A stretch of 64,000 nt of DNA, from NCBI GenBank assembly GCA_934533075.1, contig CAKTBJ010000004.1, positions 37,783 through 101,782 on the forward strand. The letters run 5' to 3'. This DNA comes from an uncultured Paracoccus sp. Its GTDB lineage: Bacteria; Pseudomonadota; Alphaproteobacteria; Rhodobacterales; Rhodobacteraceae. The notes beneath the pieces are model-generated. The model saw nothing but the letters and a program-made list of their open reading frames with translations, was not told the DNA's origin and searched no databases. A program made the translations under genes and the position numbers. Below are positions 27,528 through 35,448 of the stretch, piece after piece (the stretch's first letter is position 1; the number at the start of each line of letters is the position of its first letter).

Positions 27528-27563
27528 ATTTCACATCAATATCGCGATGCAATCATGTGAAAT
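27528..27563. promoter_or_regulatory. Inverted repeat in the upstream region of the DJ-1/PfpI gene
   Basis: ATTTCACAT (27528-27536) and ATGTGAAAT (27555-27563) are perfect 9-bp inverted arms, 18 bp apart, in an AT-rich 140-bp intergenic region. The geometry fits an operator with two half-sites about 2.5 helical turns apart centre to centre, or a hairpin. It lies 65 bp before the DJ-1/PfpI start. Confidence 0.55.
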
Positions 27564-27627
27564 TCAATCATTATCGTAAGCCAGACAGCAAGGCGATCTT
27601 CAGACAGGCGCAGGAGCAGAGTTGCAG

Positions 27628-28311
27628 ATGAACAGGCGCGTTCTCCATGTCGTCAGCAATGTTGCCCATTACGATGATCCGACCCATCCCACGGGCCTGT
27701 GGCTGTCGGAACTGACGCATGCCTGGGATATTTTCGCCGCCGAAGGGTTCGAGCAGCGCATTGTCAGCCCGAAAGGCGGCGCCACGCCGCTGGAGCCGCG
27801 CGCGCTGAAATGGCCGCTGCTGGACGCCTCGGCCAAGGCCTGGCTGGCCGACCCCGCGCGCATGGCGCTGCTATCCTCGACCGCCCGGCCGGACGAGATC
27901 GACCCGGCGGACCATGACGCGATCTGGTTCACCGGCGGGCATGCGGTGATGTGGGACTTTCCCGACAGCGAAGGGTTGCAGGCGATCACCCGCGCCATCT
28001 GGGAGCGGGGCGGGATCGTGTCCTCGGTCTGCCACGGCTATTGCGGCCTGCTGAACACGCGGCTGTCGAACGGCCGGCTGCTGGTCGCCGGCAGGCGCCT
28101 CACCGGGTTTTCGTGGCGGGAGGAAGTGCTGGCCGGGGTTGCAAGAAAGATACCCTGCAACGCCGAGGCGGAGATGAGGCGGCGCGGTGCGCTTTACGGC
28201 AAGGCTTTCCTGCCGTTCGCCTCGCATGTCGTGGTGGACGGGCGGCTGGTGACCGGGCAGAATCCCGGCTCGGCCAAGGCGGCGGCGAAGGCGGTGGCGG
28301 CGCTTCTTTGA
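27628..28311 (+). CDS. DJ-1/PfpI-family protein (class I glutamine-amidotransferase-like)
   Basis: A 227-residue protein. GHAVMWDFPDSEGLQAI and GIVSSVCHGYCGLLNTRL contain the DJ-1/PfpI nucleophile elbow (Cys of VCHG) and the nearby glutamine-amidotransferase-like fold, ending LVTGQNPGSAKAAAKAV, the standard family C-terminus. Hsp31/YhbO-like chaperones, deglycases and glyoxalase III belong here. The start is ambiguous: AGGAG at 27612 is 5 nt before an in-frame TTG (27622) and 11 nt before the ATG at 27628; I use the ATG. A 9-bp inverted repeat upstream may control it. Confidence 0.87.
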   Translation: MNRRVLHVVSNVAHYDDPTHPTGLWLSELTHAWDIFAAEGFEQRIVSPKGGATPLEPRALKWPLLDASAKAWLADPARMALLSSTARPDEIDPADHDAIWFTGGHAVMWDFPDSEGLQAITRAIWERGGIVSSVCHGYCGLLNTRLSNGRLLVAGRRLTGFSWREEVLAGVARKIPCNAEAEMRRRGALYGKAFLPFASHVVVDGRLVTGQNPGSAKAAAKAVAALL

Positions 28312-28405
28312 GGTCGCGCCCCTGCGCACCCGGCCGGCTTTCCCGGTCCGGTCCCCCCTGCCGGGCAGCCTGACATCGCCGGCCTTCCTCAAGGGGACTT
28401 CCGCC

Positions 28406-28759
28406 TTGCCGACCGGCATGCGGGGCGGGATGTTGCGGGCACCGGCAGCGCAGGCGACTCCGGGTTCTGCCTTCATGTCGGGGATCGGCGCCATCCGTTG
28501 CGCCCTGCCTTGCCGCAGTCGCGCCTCCGGCGCCCCGATCGGCCCGCCATGTTCCCGTTGCCAAGCAATGCGCGGTGCCGTTCAACCGCGAAACGGCGCT
28601 GGCGGCGGCCTTCGGGGCGCAGTTCCCGACGCTCTCGCCTGCGAGGGCAACCCGACCGTCATCTTTCCCCGCGCCATGCCGTCGCCGAGGCGCCGCTTCG
28701 AGGCCGTTCCCGACCTTGCGATCACGGCGTTGTCGGCAATCGAGGGGGCCGTGATATGA
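28406..28759 (+). pseudogene. Possible degraded gene end upstream of the permease remnant
   Basis: The reading ending in RRRFEAVPDLAITALSAIEG stops in an ATGA overlap (28756-28759) with the start of the DppB-like remnant, which is how the last codons of an operon partner would look. Upstream the reading is low-complexity and no family is recognised. It is probably the decayed end of a gene from the same lost operon. Low certainty. Confidence 0.3.
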
Positions 28760-29200
28760 GCATCTTGCCCCGGCCCGGAAATTCCTGCGGGCGGTTCTCA
28801 TACTGCTCCCGGTCGGCCCGTTCGTGTTCATCGTGCCGCACGTCGCCGGCGCCCCGATGCGCGCCATGATGCCGGAGGATGCCGATCCGGCGGTCATCGC
28901 CGCCATGCGGGCGGAACGGGGGTCTCGGCCGGCCCGTCCGGGAGCCGTTCGTCAACTGCTGGCCCCATGTCGCCCAGGGCGATTTCGGCAGGTCGCCCCG
29001 CCCTCGGCATCGTCGCCGAGCGGCTGCTGCCCCACACGCCGCGGCTTGCGCTTGCCAGCCTCACCTTCGTGCTGGTGGCCGGGATGCCGCCGGGGGCATT
29101 CGCCGCGCTGCGGTGCGGGTCGTGGCTCGACCGGCTGCCTTCGGCCATCGGCCGGCATGGCGCGGATGCGGGCCTCCCGGTCCCGGCGCATACAGCACAG
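28756..29200 (+). pseudogene. Decayed DppB-type ABC permease fragment
   Basis: Pieces of a DppB N-terminal half can be read in different frames. AVLILLPVGPFVFIVPHVAG and MRAMMPEDADPAVIAAMRAE come first, then after a frameshift HVAQGDFGRS, and finally PALGIVAERLLP, LALASLTFVLVAG and AALRCGSWLDRL in another frame (28967-29203). An intact homologue would be about 320 residues; here at least two frameshifts and loss of the C-terminal half are evident. The DppB family is recognisable by the MLPEDA-like loop and the ALxxGSWxDR segment. It was probably once part of a peptide importer, consistent with the nearby gamma-glutamyltranspeptidase remnant. Confidence 0.65.
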
Positions 29201-29225
29201 TGATTCTCTGCCGCCGCACCCGGAG

Positions 29226-29251
29226 GCGGGCCATGCGCCGGCCCGCTTTCT
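29226..29251 (+). terminator. Rho-independent-type terminator
   Basis: GCGGGCC (29226-29232), loop ATGCGCC and GGCCCGC (29240-29246), followed by TTTCT. It separates the pseudogene from the AT-rich promoter of the downstream operon. Confidence 0.65.
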
Positions 29252-29360
29252 CGCGATTATTTCTATAATGTTGAAAAACAATGATATTCATGCCGGCATC
29301 CTCATGAAAGATTTTTCTTTACAAAAGATATAAAGAGATACCAATATAAATAATATGCAA
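29252..29360 (+). promoter_or_regulatory. AT-rich regulatory region upstream of the 29.4-44.3 kb operon
   Basis: About 110 bp with strikingly low GC. It contains TATAAT (29264-29269), TTCATG/CATGAA inverted arms (29287-29292 and 29303-29308) around the palindrome ATGCCGGCAT, TTTACA (29318-29323) and TATAAA (29345-29350). No pair has ideal spacing, so I do not assign a single promoter. The composition and position mark it as the control region of the following operon. The leader from 29361 to the first start codon shows a GAGGAGG ribosome-binding site. Confidence 0.55.
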
Positions 29361-29435
29361 GGACACCCGCCCGGAGGACAGGCCGGCCGCAAGGCTGACT
29401 GGTGGCGGTGCCCAGCCAGATCGAGGAGGTCCCAG

Positions 29436-30113
29436 ATGGAAACGTCGTCCCTGACCGCAAGGCAGCTTTACGAGCATGCCAAGGCCAACCCCACGCGCCG
29501 GCGCTTTGGCTTCGGCCGCAAGCCGATGCTGATCAATATCGACCTGCAATGCGCCTATACCGCCGTGGGCGAGTTCGTTTCCGCCTACGAGACCGACCCC
29601 TGGCAGCTGGAATACGTCAACCGTCTGGCCGGTCTGGCGCGCGCCAAGGGGCTGCCGATCACCTGGACCTATGTGGCCTATATGGAATCGGGCGAGGATT
29701 GCGGCGTCTGGGGCACCCGCACCAACACCCCGGATTCCTTGCAGAACATCAAGGTCGGCTCGCGCCGGGCGGAATTCGATCCGCGCCTGGAGATCGACCA
29801 TGTGAAGGACATCGTGATCAACAAGCGCATGGCCTCGCCCTTTCACGAGACGAACCTGCAATCGCTGATGGTCTGGCATCAATGCGACACGGTGGTGCTG
29901 ACCGGCGGCTCGACCTCGGGCTGCGTGCGGGCCTGCGTGGTGGATGCGATCTCGCGCGGGTATCGGGTGATCGTCCCCGAGGAATGCGTGGCCGACAAGC
30001 ATGAAAGCCCGCATTTCGCCAATCTCTACGACATTTCGGTGAAATACGGCGACGTGGTGCCGGTGGCCGAGGTCATCGACTGGTATGAATCCTGCCAGCC
30101 CGAGGCCAGATAA
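29436..30113 (+). CDS. Isochorismatase-family cysteine hydrolase (N-carbamoylsarcosine amidase/RutB-like)
   Basis: A 225-residue cysteine hydrolase. The catalytic triad is visible as Asp36 (LINIDLQCAY), Lys130 (IVINKRMASPF) and Cys163 (GGSTSGCVRACVVDA). This family includes nicotinamidase, maleamate amidohydrolase, N-carbamoylsarcosine amidase and ureidoacrylate hydrolase, which split an amide or carbamoyl group releasing ammonia. A strong GAGGAGG lies 7 nt before ATG 29436. It is the first gene of the catabolic operon, directly followed by two deacetylase-fold amidohydrolases, so amide or ureido-group hydrolysis is probably an early step. Exact substrate unknown. Confidence 0.88.
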   Translation: METSSLTARQLYEHAKANPTRRRFGFGRKPMLINIDLQCAYTAVGEFVSAYETDPWQLEYVNRLAGLARAKGLPITWTYVAYMESGEDCGVWGTRTNTPDSLQNIKVGSRRAEFDPRLEIDHVKDIVINKRMASPFHETNLQSLMVWHQCDTVVLTGGSTSGCVRACVVDAISRGYRVIVPEECVADKHESPHFANLYDISVKYGDVVPVAEVIDWYESCQPEAR

Positions 30114-30114
30114 G

Positions 30115-31053
30115 ATGAGCGCCGCCAACGAGATGCGCTCCGACCTCGGGCTTTACGATTACCTGCCCTGGCCGGGGCGACCGAAGATCACCTGGCCCGG
30201 CGGCAAGAAGCTGGCGGTCTGGATCGCGCCGAATATCGAGTTCTACGAATACGATCCGCCGAACAACCCGACCCGCGCGCCCTGGGGAAGGCCGCATCCC
30301 GACGTGCTGCAATATTCGCATCGCGATTACGGCAACCGCGCCGGCTGGCAGCGGATGATGGCGGCGATGGACCGGGCGGGGTTTCGTGGCTCGGTCTCGC
30401 TGAACGTGGCGCTTTGCGACCATCACCCGGAAATCATCCGCGCCTGCGCGGATCGGGGGTGGGAGTTCTTCTCGCACGGCATCTACAACACCCGTTACGT
30501 CTATAACATGACCATCGCGCAGGAGCGCGAGATCATCCGCGACGCCTTCGACACGGTGCGCAACCATACCGGGCAGGAACTGGCCGGCTGGCTGTCGCCG
30601 GCTTTGTCCAACAACCTGTGGACGATGGACATCCTGGCCGAGGCCGGCATCCAATACACTTGCGACATGTTCCACGACGACCAGCCGATGCCGGTCAAGG
30701 TGGCGTCGGGCCGGCTGATCTCGATGCCCTACTCGCTGGAGATGAACGATGTCATCGTCTATAACAGCCAGAAGGTGACGCCCCGCCATTATGGCGAGAT
30801 CATCCGGCGCCAGTTCGATCAGCTTTATAAAGAGGCGGACGAAAGCGGGCTGGTGATGTGCATCCCGCTGCACCCCTATCTGGTCGGCCAGCCGCACCGC
30901 ATCGACGCCTTCGCCGAGGCCATCCAATACATCGCCGGCCATGAAGGTGTCTGGCAGGCCACCGGGCGCGAGATCGCCGCCGCCTATCACGCCAGCGGCG
31001 CCTATGACGCCATGAGCGCCGCCGCTGCCGCGCACAAGCAGGGGGTCCGCTGA
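30115..31053 (+). CDS. Polysaccharide-deacetylase-family hydrolase (PuuE allantoinase/cyclic-imidase-like), copy 1
   Basis: A 312-residue NodB-fold protein: KLAVWIAPNIEFYEYDPP, HRDYGNRAGWQRMM, GWEFFSHGIYNTRYVYNM, GWLSPALSNNLWTMDILAEAGIQYTCDM and IPLHPYLVGQPHR. In PuuE-type allantoinases and cyclic imide hydrolases this fold opens cyclic ureides or imides instead of deacetylating sugars. No signal peptide is present, arguing for a cytoplasmic small-molecule substrate. The start at 30115 follows the cysteine hydrolase stop by 1 nt; its stop overlaps the second copy (ATGA at 31050-31054 region). Ring-opening function is inferred. Confidence 0.85.
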   Translation: MSAANEMRSDLGLYDYLPWPGRPKITWPGGKKLAVWIAPNIEFYEYDPPNNPTRAPWGRPHPDVLQYSHRDYGNRAGWQRMMAAMDRAGFRGSVSLNVALCDHHPEIIRACADRGWEFFSHGIYNTRYVYNMTIAQEREIIRDAFDTVRNHTGQELAGWLSPALSNNLWTMDILAEAGIQYTCDMFHDDQPMPVKVASGRLISMPYSLEMNDVIVYNSQKVTPRHYGEIIRRQFDQLYKEADESGLVMCIPLHPYLVGQPHRIDAFAEAIQYIAGHEGVWQATGREIAAAYHASGAYDAMSAAAAAHKQGVR

Positions 31054-31976
31054 TGTCGCTGTCTGACAATTATCTGGACTATCCTGCCCGCCGCTACGGC
31101 ATGGATCACGACCGCTACGACTGGTCGGATATGTTCGCGCGCAAGCCGATAGAGTGGCCGAACGGCGCGCGCATCGCGCTCTCCATCGTCACCCATGTCC
31201 AGCATTTCCCGCTGGACATGCCGGCAAAGCCCTTCAAGGCGCCGGGCGCATTGTCGATGCCCTACCCGGATTTCCGCTATTTCACCAACCGCGATTATGG
31301 CAACCGGCTGGGCGTGTTCCGCATTCTGAAACTGCTGGCCGAGAAGCACCTACGCACCAGTTTCGCCATCAACGGTTGCATCGCCGCGCGCTATCCGGCG
31401 CTGCTGACGGCGGTGGTCGAGGGCGGGCACGAGGTGGTGGCGCATGGCCTCGACATGGGCAAGGTGCATCATTCGGGTCTTTCCGCCGAGGCCGAGGAGG
31501 CCACTATCGCCGAGGCCCTGCGCCTGCTGCGCGAAGGCTCCGGCCAGCCGGTCGAGGGCTGGCTTTCGCCGGGCCGCGCGCAGGGGTTCGAGACGCCGGA
31601 ACGGCTGGCGGCGAACGGCGTGCGCTGGTGCCTCGACTGGGCGAACGACGACCTGCCCTATGAGATGCGCACCGCGAACGGCCCGCTGCTGGCCATGCCC
31701 CTGGCCTATGAGACCGACGACCGGGTGGTGGCGATGGAGTATTTCCATTCGGAACCGGACTGGGTGCAGCAGGTCAAGGACCGCTTCGACGTTCTGTATC
31801 GCGAGGCCGGCACATATGGCGGCCGGGTGATGAGCCTGCCGCTGCATAGCTGGATTTCCGGCATGCCTTACCGCGTCGAATACCTGCGCGAGGTGCTGGA
31901 CTACATGCTGTCGCATGACGGCGTCTGGACCGCGCCGGCGGGCGAGATCGCCACGGCCTTCCGCGAACAGGGCTGA
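31053..31976 (+). CDS. Polysaccharide-deacetylase-family hydrolase, copy 2
   Basis: A 307-residue paralogue of the preceding gene with the same landmarks in order (RIALSIVTHVQHFPLDMP, NRDYGNRLGVFRILK, GHEVVAHGLDMGKVHHSG, GWLSPGRAQGFETPERLAANGVRWCLDW, MSLPLHSWISGMPYRVEYL). The two proteins clearly differ in sequence, so this is an old duplication. They may form a heteromer or act on successive intermediates. The ATG overlaps the upstream TGA by one base. Followed by a 87-nt gap containing a GC-rich hairpin. Confidence 0.85.
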   Translation: MSLSDNYLDYPARRYGMDHDRYDWSDMFARKPIEWPNGARIALSIVTHVQHFPLDMPAKPFKAPGALSMPYPDFRYFTNRDYGNRLGVFRILKLLAEKHLRTSFAINGCIAARYPALLTAVVEGGHEVVAHGLDMGKVHHSGLSAEAEEATIAEALRLLREGSGQPVEGWLSPGRAQGFETPERLAANGVRWCLDWANDDLPYEMRTANGPLLAMPLAYETDDRVVAMEYFHSEPDWVQQVKDRFDVLYREAGTYGGRVMSLPLHSWISGMPYRVEYLREVLDYMLSHDGVWTAPAGEIATAFREQG

Positions 31977-31989
31977 CAGCCGCAACCGG

Positions 31990-32009
31990 CCCGCGCGACG
32001 CCGCGCGGG
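31990..32009 (+). terminator. Intra-operon hairpin
   Basis: CCCGCGCG, loop ACGC, CGCGCGGG: a perfect 8-bp stem 13 nt after the second deacetylase gene. No T-run, so it more likely stabilises mRNA or attenuates than fully terminates. Confidence 0.5.
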
Positions 32010-32063
32010 CTTCCCCGCCCGCCACGGCCCCACGCGGCCGGCAAGCAACAGGAAGGCCCCGGC

Positions 32064-33476
32064 ATGGCGCCCGACCCGTCCCGCGCTCCGCGAACCCTGT
32101 TCGGCAAGATCTGGGATGCGCATGAGATCCTGCGCCTGCCGTCCGGGCAGTCGCTGCTCTATATCGACCGCGACCTGATCCACGAGGGCAGCTTCCATGC
32201 CTTCGCCGACCTGAAGCGGCGCGGGTTACATCCGCGCCGGCCGAAGCAGGTCTTCGGCATCGCCGACCATTACGTCCCCACGCTGGGCCGCAGCGCCGAG
32301 GAGGCCGCCAGCCCGGCCATCGCGCGGATGATCCGCACCTTCGACGAGAACATGGAATGGGGCGGCGTGCGCCATTTCGGGCTGGCCAGCCGCCAGCAGG
32401 GCATCGTCCATGTCGTAGCGCCGGAGCAGGGCATCACCCTGCCCGGCCTGACCATCGTCTGCTCGGACAGCCATACCTCGACGCAGGGCGCGCTGGGCGC
32501 CATCGCCTTCGGCATCGGCCAGTCGGAGAATGCGCATGTGCTGGCCACGCAAACCCTGTGGCAGGTGCGGCCCAAGGCGATGCGGGTGACGGTGGACGGC
32601 CGGCTGGGGCAGGGCGTCACCGCCAAGGACGTGATGCTGGCGCTGATCGCAAGGATCGGCGCGGCGGGGGCCGGGGGCCATGCGATCGAATATGCCGGTC
32701 AGGTGGTGCGCGACATGTCCATCGAGGCCCGGCTGACCATGTGCAACCTGTCGATCGAGGCCGCCGCGCGGCTGGGCATGGTGGCGCCGGACGAAACGAC
32801 GTTCCGCTATGTCCGGGGCCGGCCCTATGCGCCGACGGACGCGGAATGGGACATGGCGATGGCGCAATGGTCGGCTTTGGCCACCGATCCCGGCGCCGTC
32901 TTCGACCGCGAGGTGACGCTGGACGGGGCCGAGATCGCGCCGATGGTCACATGGGGCACCAGCCCCGAGGACGCGGTGCCGATCACCGGCCGTATTCCCG
33001 ACCCGGCCGGCTTCGCCAATGCCGACAAGCGCAAGACTGCCGCCAAGGCCCTGGACTACATGGACCTTGCGCCGGGCACGCCGCTGGACGGGCTGCGCAT
33101 CGACCGGGTGTTCATCGGCTCGTGCACCAACAGCCGCATCGAGGACCTGCGCGCTGCTTGCGCCGTGCTGAGGGGCCGCAAGGCCGTGGTCCCGGCCATC
33201 GTCGTGCCCGGCTCGACCCAGGTGCGCGAGCAGGCCGAGGCCGAGGGGCTGGCGCAGGCCTTCCGCGAGGCCGGGTTCGAGTGGCGGCAATCCGGCTGCT
33301 CGATGTGCGCGGCGATGAATGGCGACGTGGTGGCGCCGGGGGAACGCTGCGCCTCGACCTCGAACCGCAATTTCGTCGGGCGGCAGGGACCGGGATCACG
33401 CACCCATCTGGTCAGCCCGGCGATGGCCGCCGCCGCCGCCATCACTGGCGCACTGACCGATGTGCGCAGGCTCTAG
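32064..33476 (+). CDS. leuC: Aconitase-family hydratase large subunit (LeuC/dimethylmaleate-hydratase-A-like)
   Basis: A 470-residue LeuC-family protein. Its N-terminus (TLFGKIWDAHEI, LLYIDRDLIHEG), CSDSHTSTQGALGAIAFGIGQSE and the 4Fe-4S ligands in FIGSCTNSR and SGCSMCAAMNGDVV are all present. The length equals bacterial LeuC. Isopropylmalate isomerase, maleate/citraconate hydratase and 2,3-dimethylmaleate hydratase share this architecture. The gene lies amid hydrolases, a LIV importer and a methylisocitrate-lyase-type enzyme rather than leucine genes, so hydration of a maleate-type diacid is favoured over leucine synthesis. Forms a heterodimer with the next gene. Confidence 0.87.
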   Translation: MAPDPSRAPRTLFGKIWDAHEILRLPSGQSLLYIDRDLIHEGSFHAFADLKRRGLHPRRPKQVFGIADHYVPTLGRSAEEAASPAIARMIRTFDENMEWGGVRHFGLASRQQGIVHVVAPEQGITLPGLTIVCSDSHTSTQGALGAIAFGIGQSENAHVLATQTLWQVRPKAMRVTVDGRLGQGVTAKDVMLALIARIGAAGAGGHAIEYAGQVVRDMSIEARLTMCNLSIEAAARLGMVAPDETTFRYVRGRPYAPTDAEWDMAMAQWSALATDPGAVFDREVTLDGAEIAPMVTWGTSPEDAVPITGRIPDPAGFANADKRKTAAKALDYMDLAPGTPLDGLRIDRVFIGSCTNSRIEDLRAACAVLRGRKAVVPAIVVPGSTQVREQAEAEGLAQAFREAGFEWRQSGCSMCAAMNGDVVAPGERCASTSNRNFVGRQGPGSRTHLVSPAMAAAAAITGALTDVRRL

Positions 33477-33485
33477 GGGGGACCG

Positions 33486-34100
33486 ATGAAGGCCTTTATC
33501 CGCGAAACCTCGCCCGTCATCGCCATTCCCGGCGTCAATTGTGACACCGACCAGATCATTCCGGGCCGCTTCCTCAAGGCCGACCGGGCCGGGGGCTATG
33601 GCCAGTTCCTGTTCCACGACATCCGCCGTAACGAGGCGGGCGCGCCGGACCCCGCCTTTCCGCTGAACCGGCCCGGCGCCGACAAGGCCACGATCCTGCT
33701 GGTCGAGGACAATTTCGGCTGCGGCTCCTCGCGCGAGGGCGCCGTCTATGCGCTGGTGGACAGCGGCGTCCGCGCCCTGATCGGTCCCGGCTTCGGCGAT
33801 ATCTTCAACAACAACGCGCTGAAGAACGGGCTGGTGCCGGTGCGCCTGCCCGCCCCCATCTGCGCGTCGCTGGCCGACCACCTTGCCGCCCATCCCGACG
33901 CGCCGGTGACGGTGGACCTGGAGGCCGGCGAGGTCCGGCTGCCCGGCAATCTCGGCACGCATCCCATCCTCATCGACCCCTTCGCCCGCGACTGCATCCT
34001 GCGCGGGCTGGACGAGATCGAGATGACCTTCACCTACATGGACCGCATCCTCGCCTTCGAGGAGAGGCGGATCGCGGAAAACCCGTGGCTGGGCCGCTGA
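33486..34100 (+). CDS. leuD: Aconitase-family hydratase small subunit (LeuD-like)
   Basis: A 204-residue swivel-domain subunit. NCDTDQIIPGRFLKA, VEDNFGCGSSREGAVYALVDSGVRALIGPGFGDIFNNNALKNGLVPVRL are the classic LeuD signature. It begins 9 nt after the large-subunit stop with a GGGGGGA leader and provides the substrate-binding loop of the [4Fe-4S] dehydratase. Same substrate caveat as the large subunit. Confidence 0.88.
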   Translation: MKAFIRETSPVIAIPGVNCDTDQIIPGRFLKADRAGGYGQFLFHDIRRNEAGAPDPAFPLNRPGADKATILLVEDNFGCGSSREGAVYALVDSGVRALIGPGFGDIFNNNALKNGLVPVRLPAPICASLADHLAAHPDAPVTVDLEAGEVRLPGNLGTHPILIDPFARDCILRGLDEIEMTFTYMDRILAFEERRIAENPWLGR

Positions 34101-34147
34101 CCGGCGGCCCGGACATAAAGCATCATCGAACAGGGAGAGAGACCACG

Positions 34148-35371
34148 ATGACCCATTCCTTCAACCGCCGCGGCCTGCTGAAGGCTTCGGGCGCGCTGGC
34201 GCTGGGCGGGCTTGCCATGCCGGCGATCCTGCGCGCGCAGACCCCGGTCGTGAAGGTCGGCGTGCTGGAGCCGCTGACCGGCAACCTCGCCTATAACGGC
34301 ACGCAAAGCGCCGCCGGCGCCAAGTTCGCCGCCGAGGCCATCAACGCCGCCGGCGGGATCGCCAGCATGGGCGGCGCCCAGATCGAACTGGTCGTCGTCG
34401 ATGCGCAAAGCCGCCCCGAGGTTGCCGCCGCCGCCGTCGATACGCTGGTCGAGGCCGGCGTCTGCGCCTTCACCGGCGCCACCGCCTCGGCTTTGGGGCT
34501 GGCCTCGTCGCAGGCCGCCGCCAAGTATGATCTGGCGCAGGTGTTCTCCATCGGCACGGCGGAAACCGTGGTCGAGCGCGGCCTGCCCAACGTGTTCCGT
34601 TTCACCCCCGGCGTGAACAAATGCACCAATGTCGCGCTGGACAACCTGCGCCTGCTGAACGAGGGCGCCGGCAGCCCGGTCAAGACCGCCGCCATCGTCC
34701 ACGAGGACGGCCCCTTCGGTTCGAACATGGCGAAAATCCTGGCCGAGCGCCTGCCCGAGCAGGGCATCGAGGTGGTCGAGACCATCTCGCACCCCACCCC
34801 GCACCGCGATTTCAACAATATCGCCCTGCGGGTGAAGGCCGCCAAGGCCGACATGCTGATCCCGTCGAACTACCTGAACGAATACACGCTGATGGCGCGG
34901 TCGCTGCACCAGCAGCGGGTGGAGCTGATGGCGATCTATTCCATCCTCGGCGGTGCGGCCTCCAACATCAAGTTCGTGCGCGAGAACAACGAGGTCGCGC
35001 AATACGTGATGGACTGCAACCACTGGTATGACCCGACCAAACCCGAGTCGCAGGCGCTGGCCGCCAGGGTGGCCGAGGCCGGGCTGGACCTGACCTATGA
35101 CATCATGGTCTCCTATGCCACGGTGCAGGTCATCGCCGACGCGCTGGAGCGCGGCGCCAATGCCGACCGCAAGGCGATGATCGACGCGCTGGCGGCCTCG
35201 ACCTTCGACGGCTCGATCATGCCCTACGGCCCGACGCAGTTCGTCGACGGCGACAACGTGAATTCGCAGCCGGTGAACACGCAAATTCGCGGCGATGCCA
35301 TCGAGCTGGTGTTCCCGACCGAATACGCCAGCGCCGAGGCCGTCTTCCCGATGCCGAAGCAAGAAGGCTGA
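34148..35371 (+). CDS. LIV-type ABC periplasmic substrate-binding protein (Tat signal)
   Basis: A 407-residue type I periplasmic-binding protein. The leader FNRRGLLKASGALALGGLAM is a twin-arginine signal, with the mature protein starting QTPVVKVGVLEPLTGNLAYNG. FAAEAINAAGGIASMGGAQIELV and VAAAAVDTLVEAGVCAFTGATAS follow the LivK/UrtA-like pattern. The start at 34148 follows GGGAGAGAGACC. It begins the second LIV module of the window, set directly after the hydratase genes, and likely binds the pathway's substrate. Confidence 0.92.
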   Translation: MTHSFNRRGLLKASGALALGGLAMPAILRAQTPVVKVGVLEPLTGNLAYNGTQSAAGAKFAAEAINAAGGIASMGGAQIELVVVDAQSRPEVAAAAVDTLVEAGVCAFTGATASALGLASSQAAAKYDLAQVFSIGTAETVVERGLPNVFRFTPGVNKCTNVALDNLRLLNEGAGSPVKTAAIVHEDGPFGSNMAKILAERLPEQGIEVVETISHPTPHRDFNNIALRVKAAKADMLIPSNYLNEYTLMARSLHQQRVELMAIYSILGGAASNIKFVRENNEVAQYVMDCNHWYDPTKPESQALAARVAEAGLDLTYDIMVSYATVQVIADALERGANADRKAMIDALAASTFDGSIMPYGPTQFVDGDNVNSQPVNTQIRGDAIELVFPTEYASAEAVFPMPKQEG

Positions 35372-35383
35372 TCCCGGCCCGGT

Positions 35384-35407
35384 CCCTGCGCGCAAGCCGC
35401 GCGGGGG
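35384..35407 (+). terminator. Hairpin between binding-protein and permease genes (LIV operon 2)
   Basis: CCC-T-GCGCG pairs with CGCGC-G-GGG around loop CAAGC, 12 nt after the binding-protein stop. Probably a partial terminator or 3'-stabiliser that raises binding-protein levels; compare 23851, 49582 and 52849. Confidence 0.55.
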
Positions 35408-35448
35408 CCTTCGACGGACCAGCGGCCAGACCCGAGAGGCGCCTCACC

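Noticed and set aside
28756-29200. An intact small membrane protein gene
   Set aside because: Similarity to DppB is split over different frames with no single start and stop covering it; it reads as a frameshifted remnant.
32064-34100. Leucine biosynthesis genes leuC and leuD in their biosynthetic role
   Set aside because: No leuA or leuB nearby and the operon is catabolic; the family call stands but the biosynthetic role is not supported by context.
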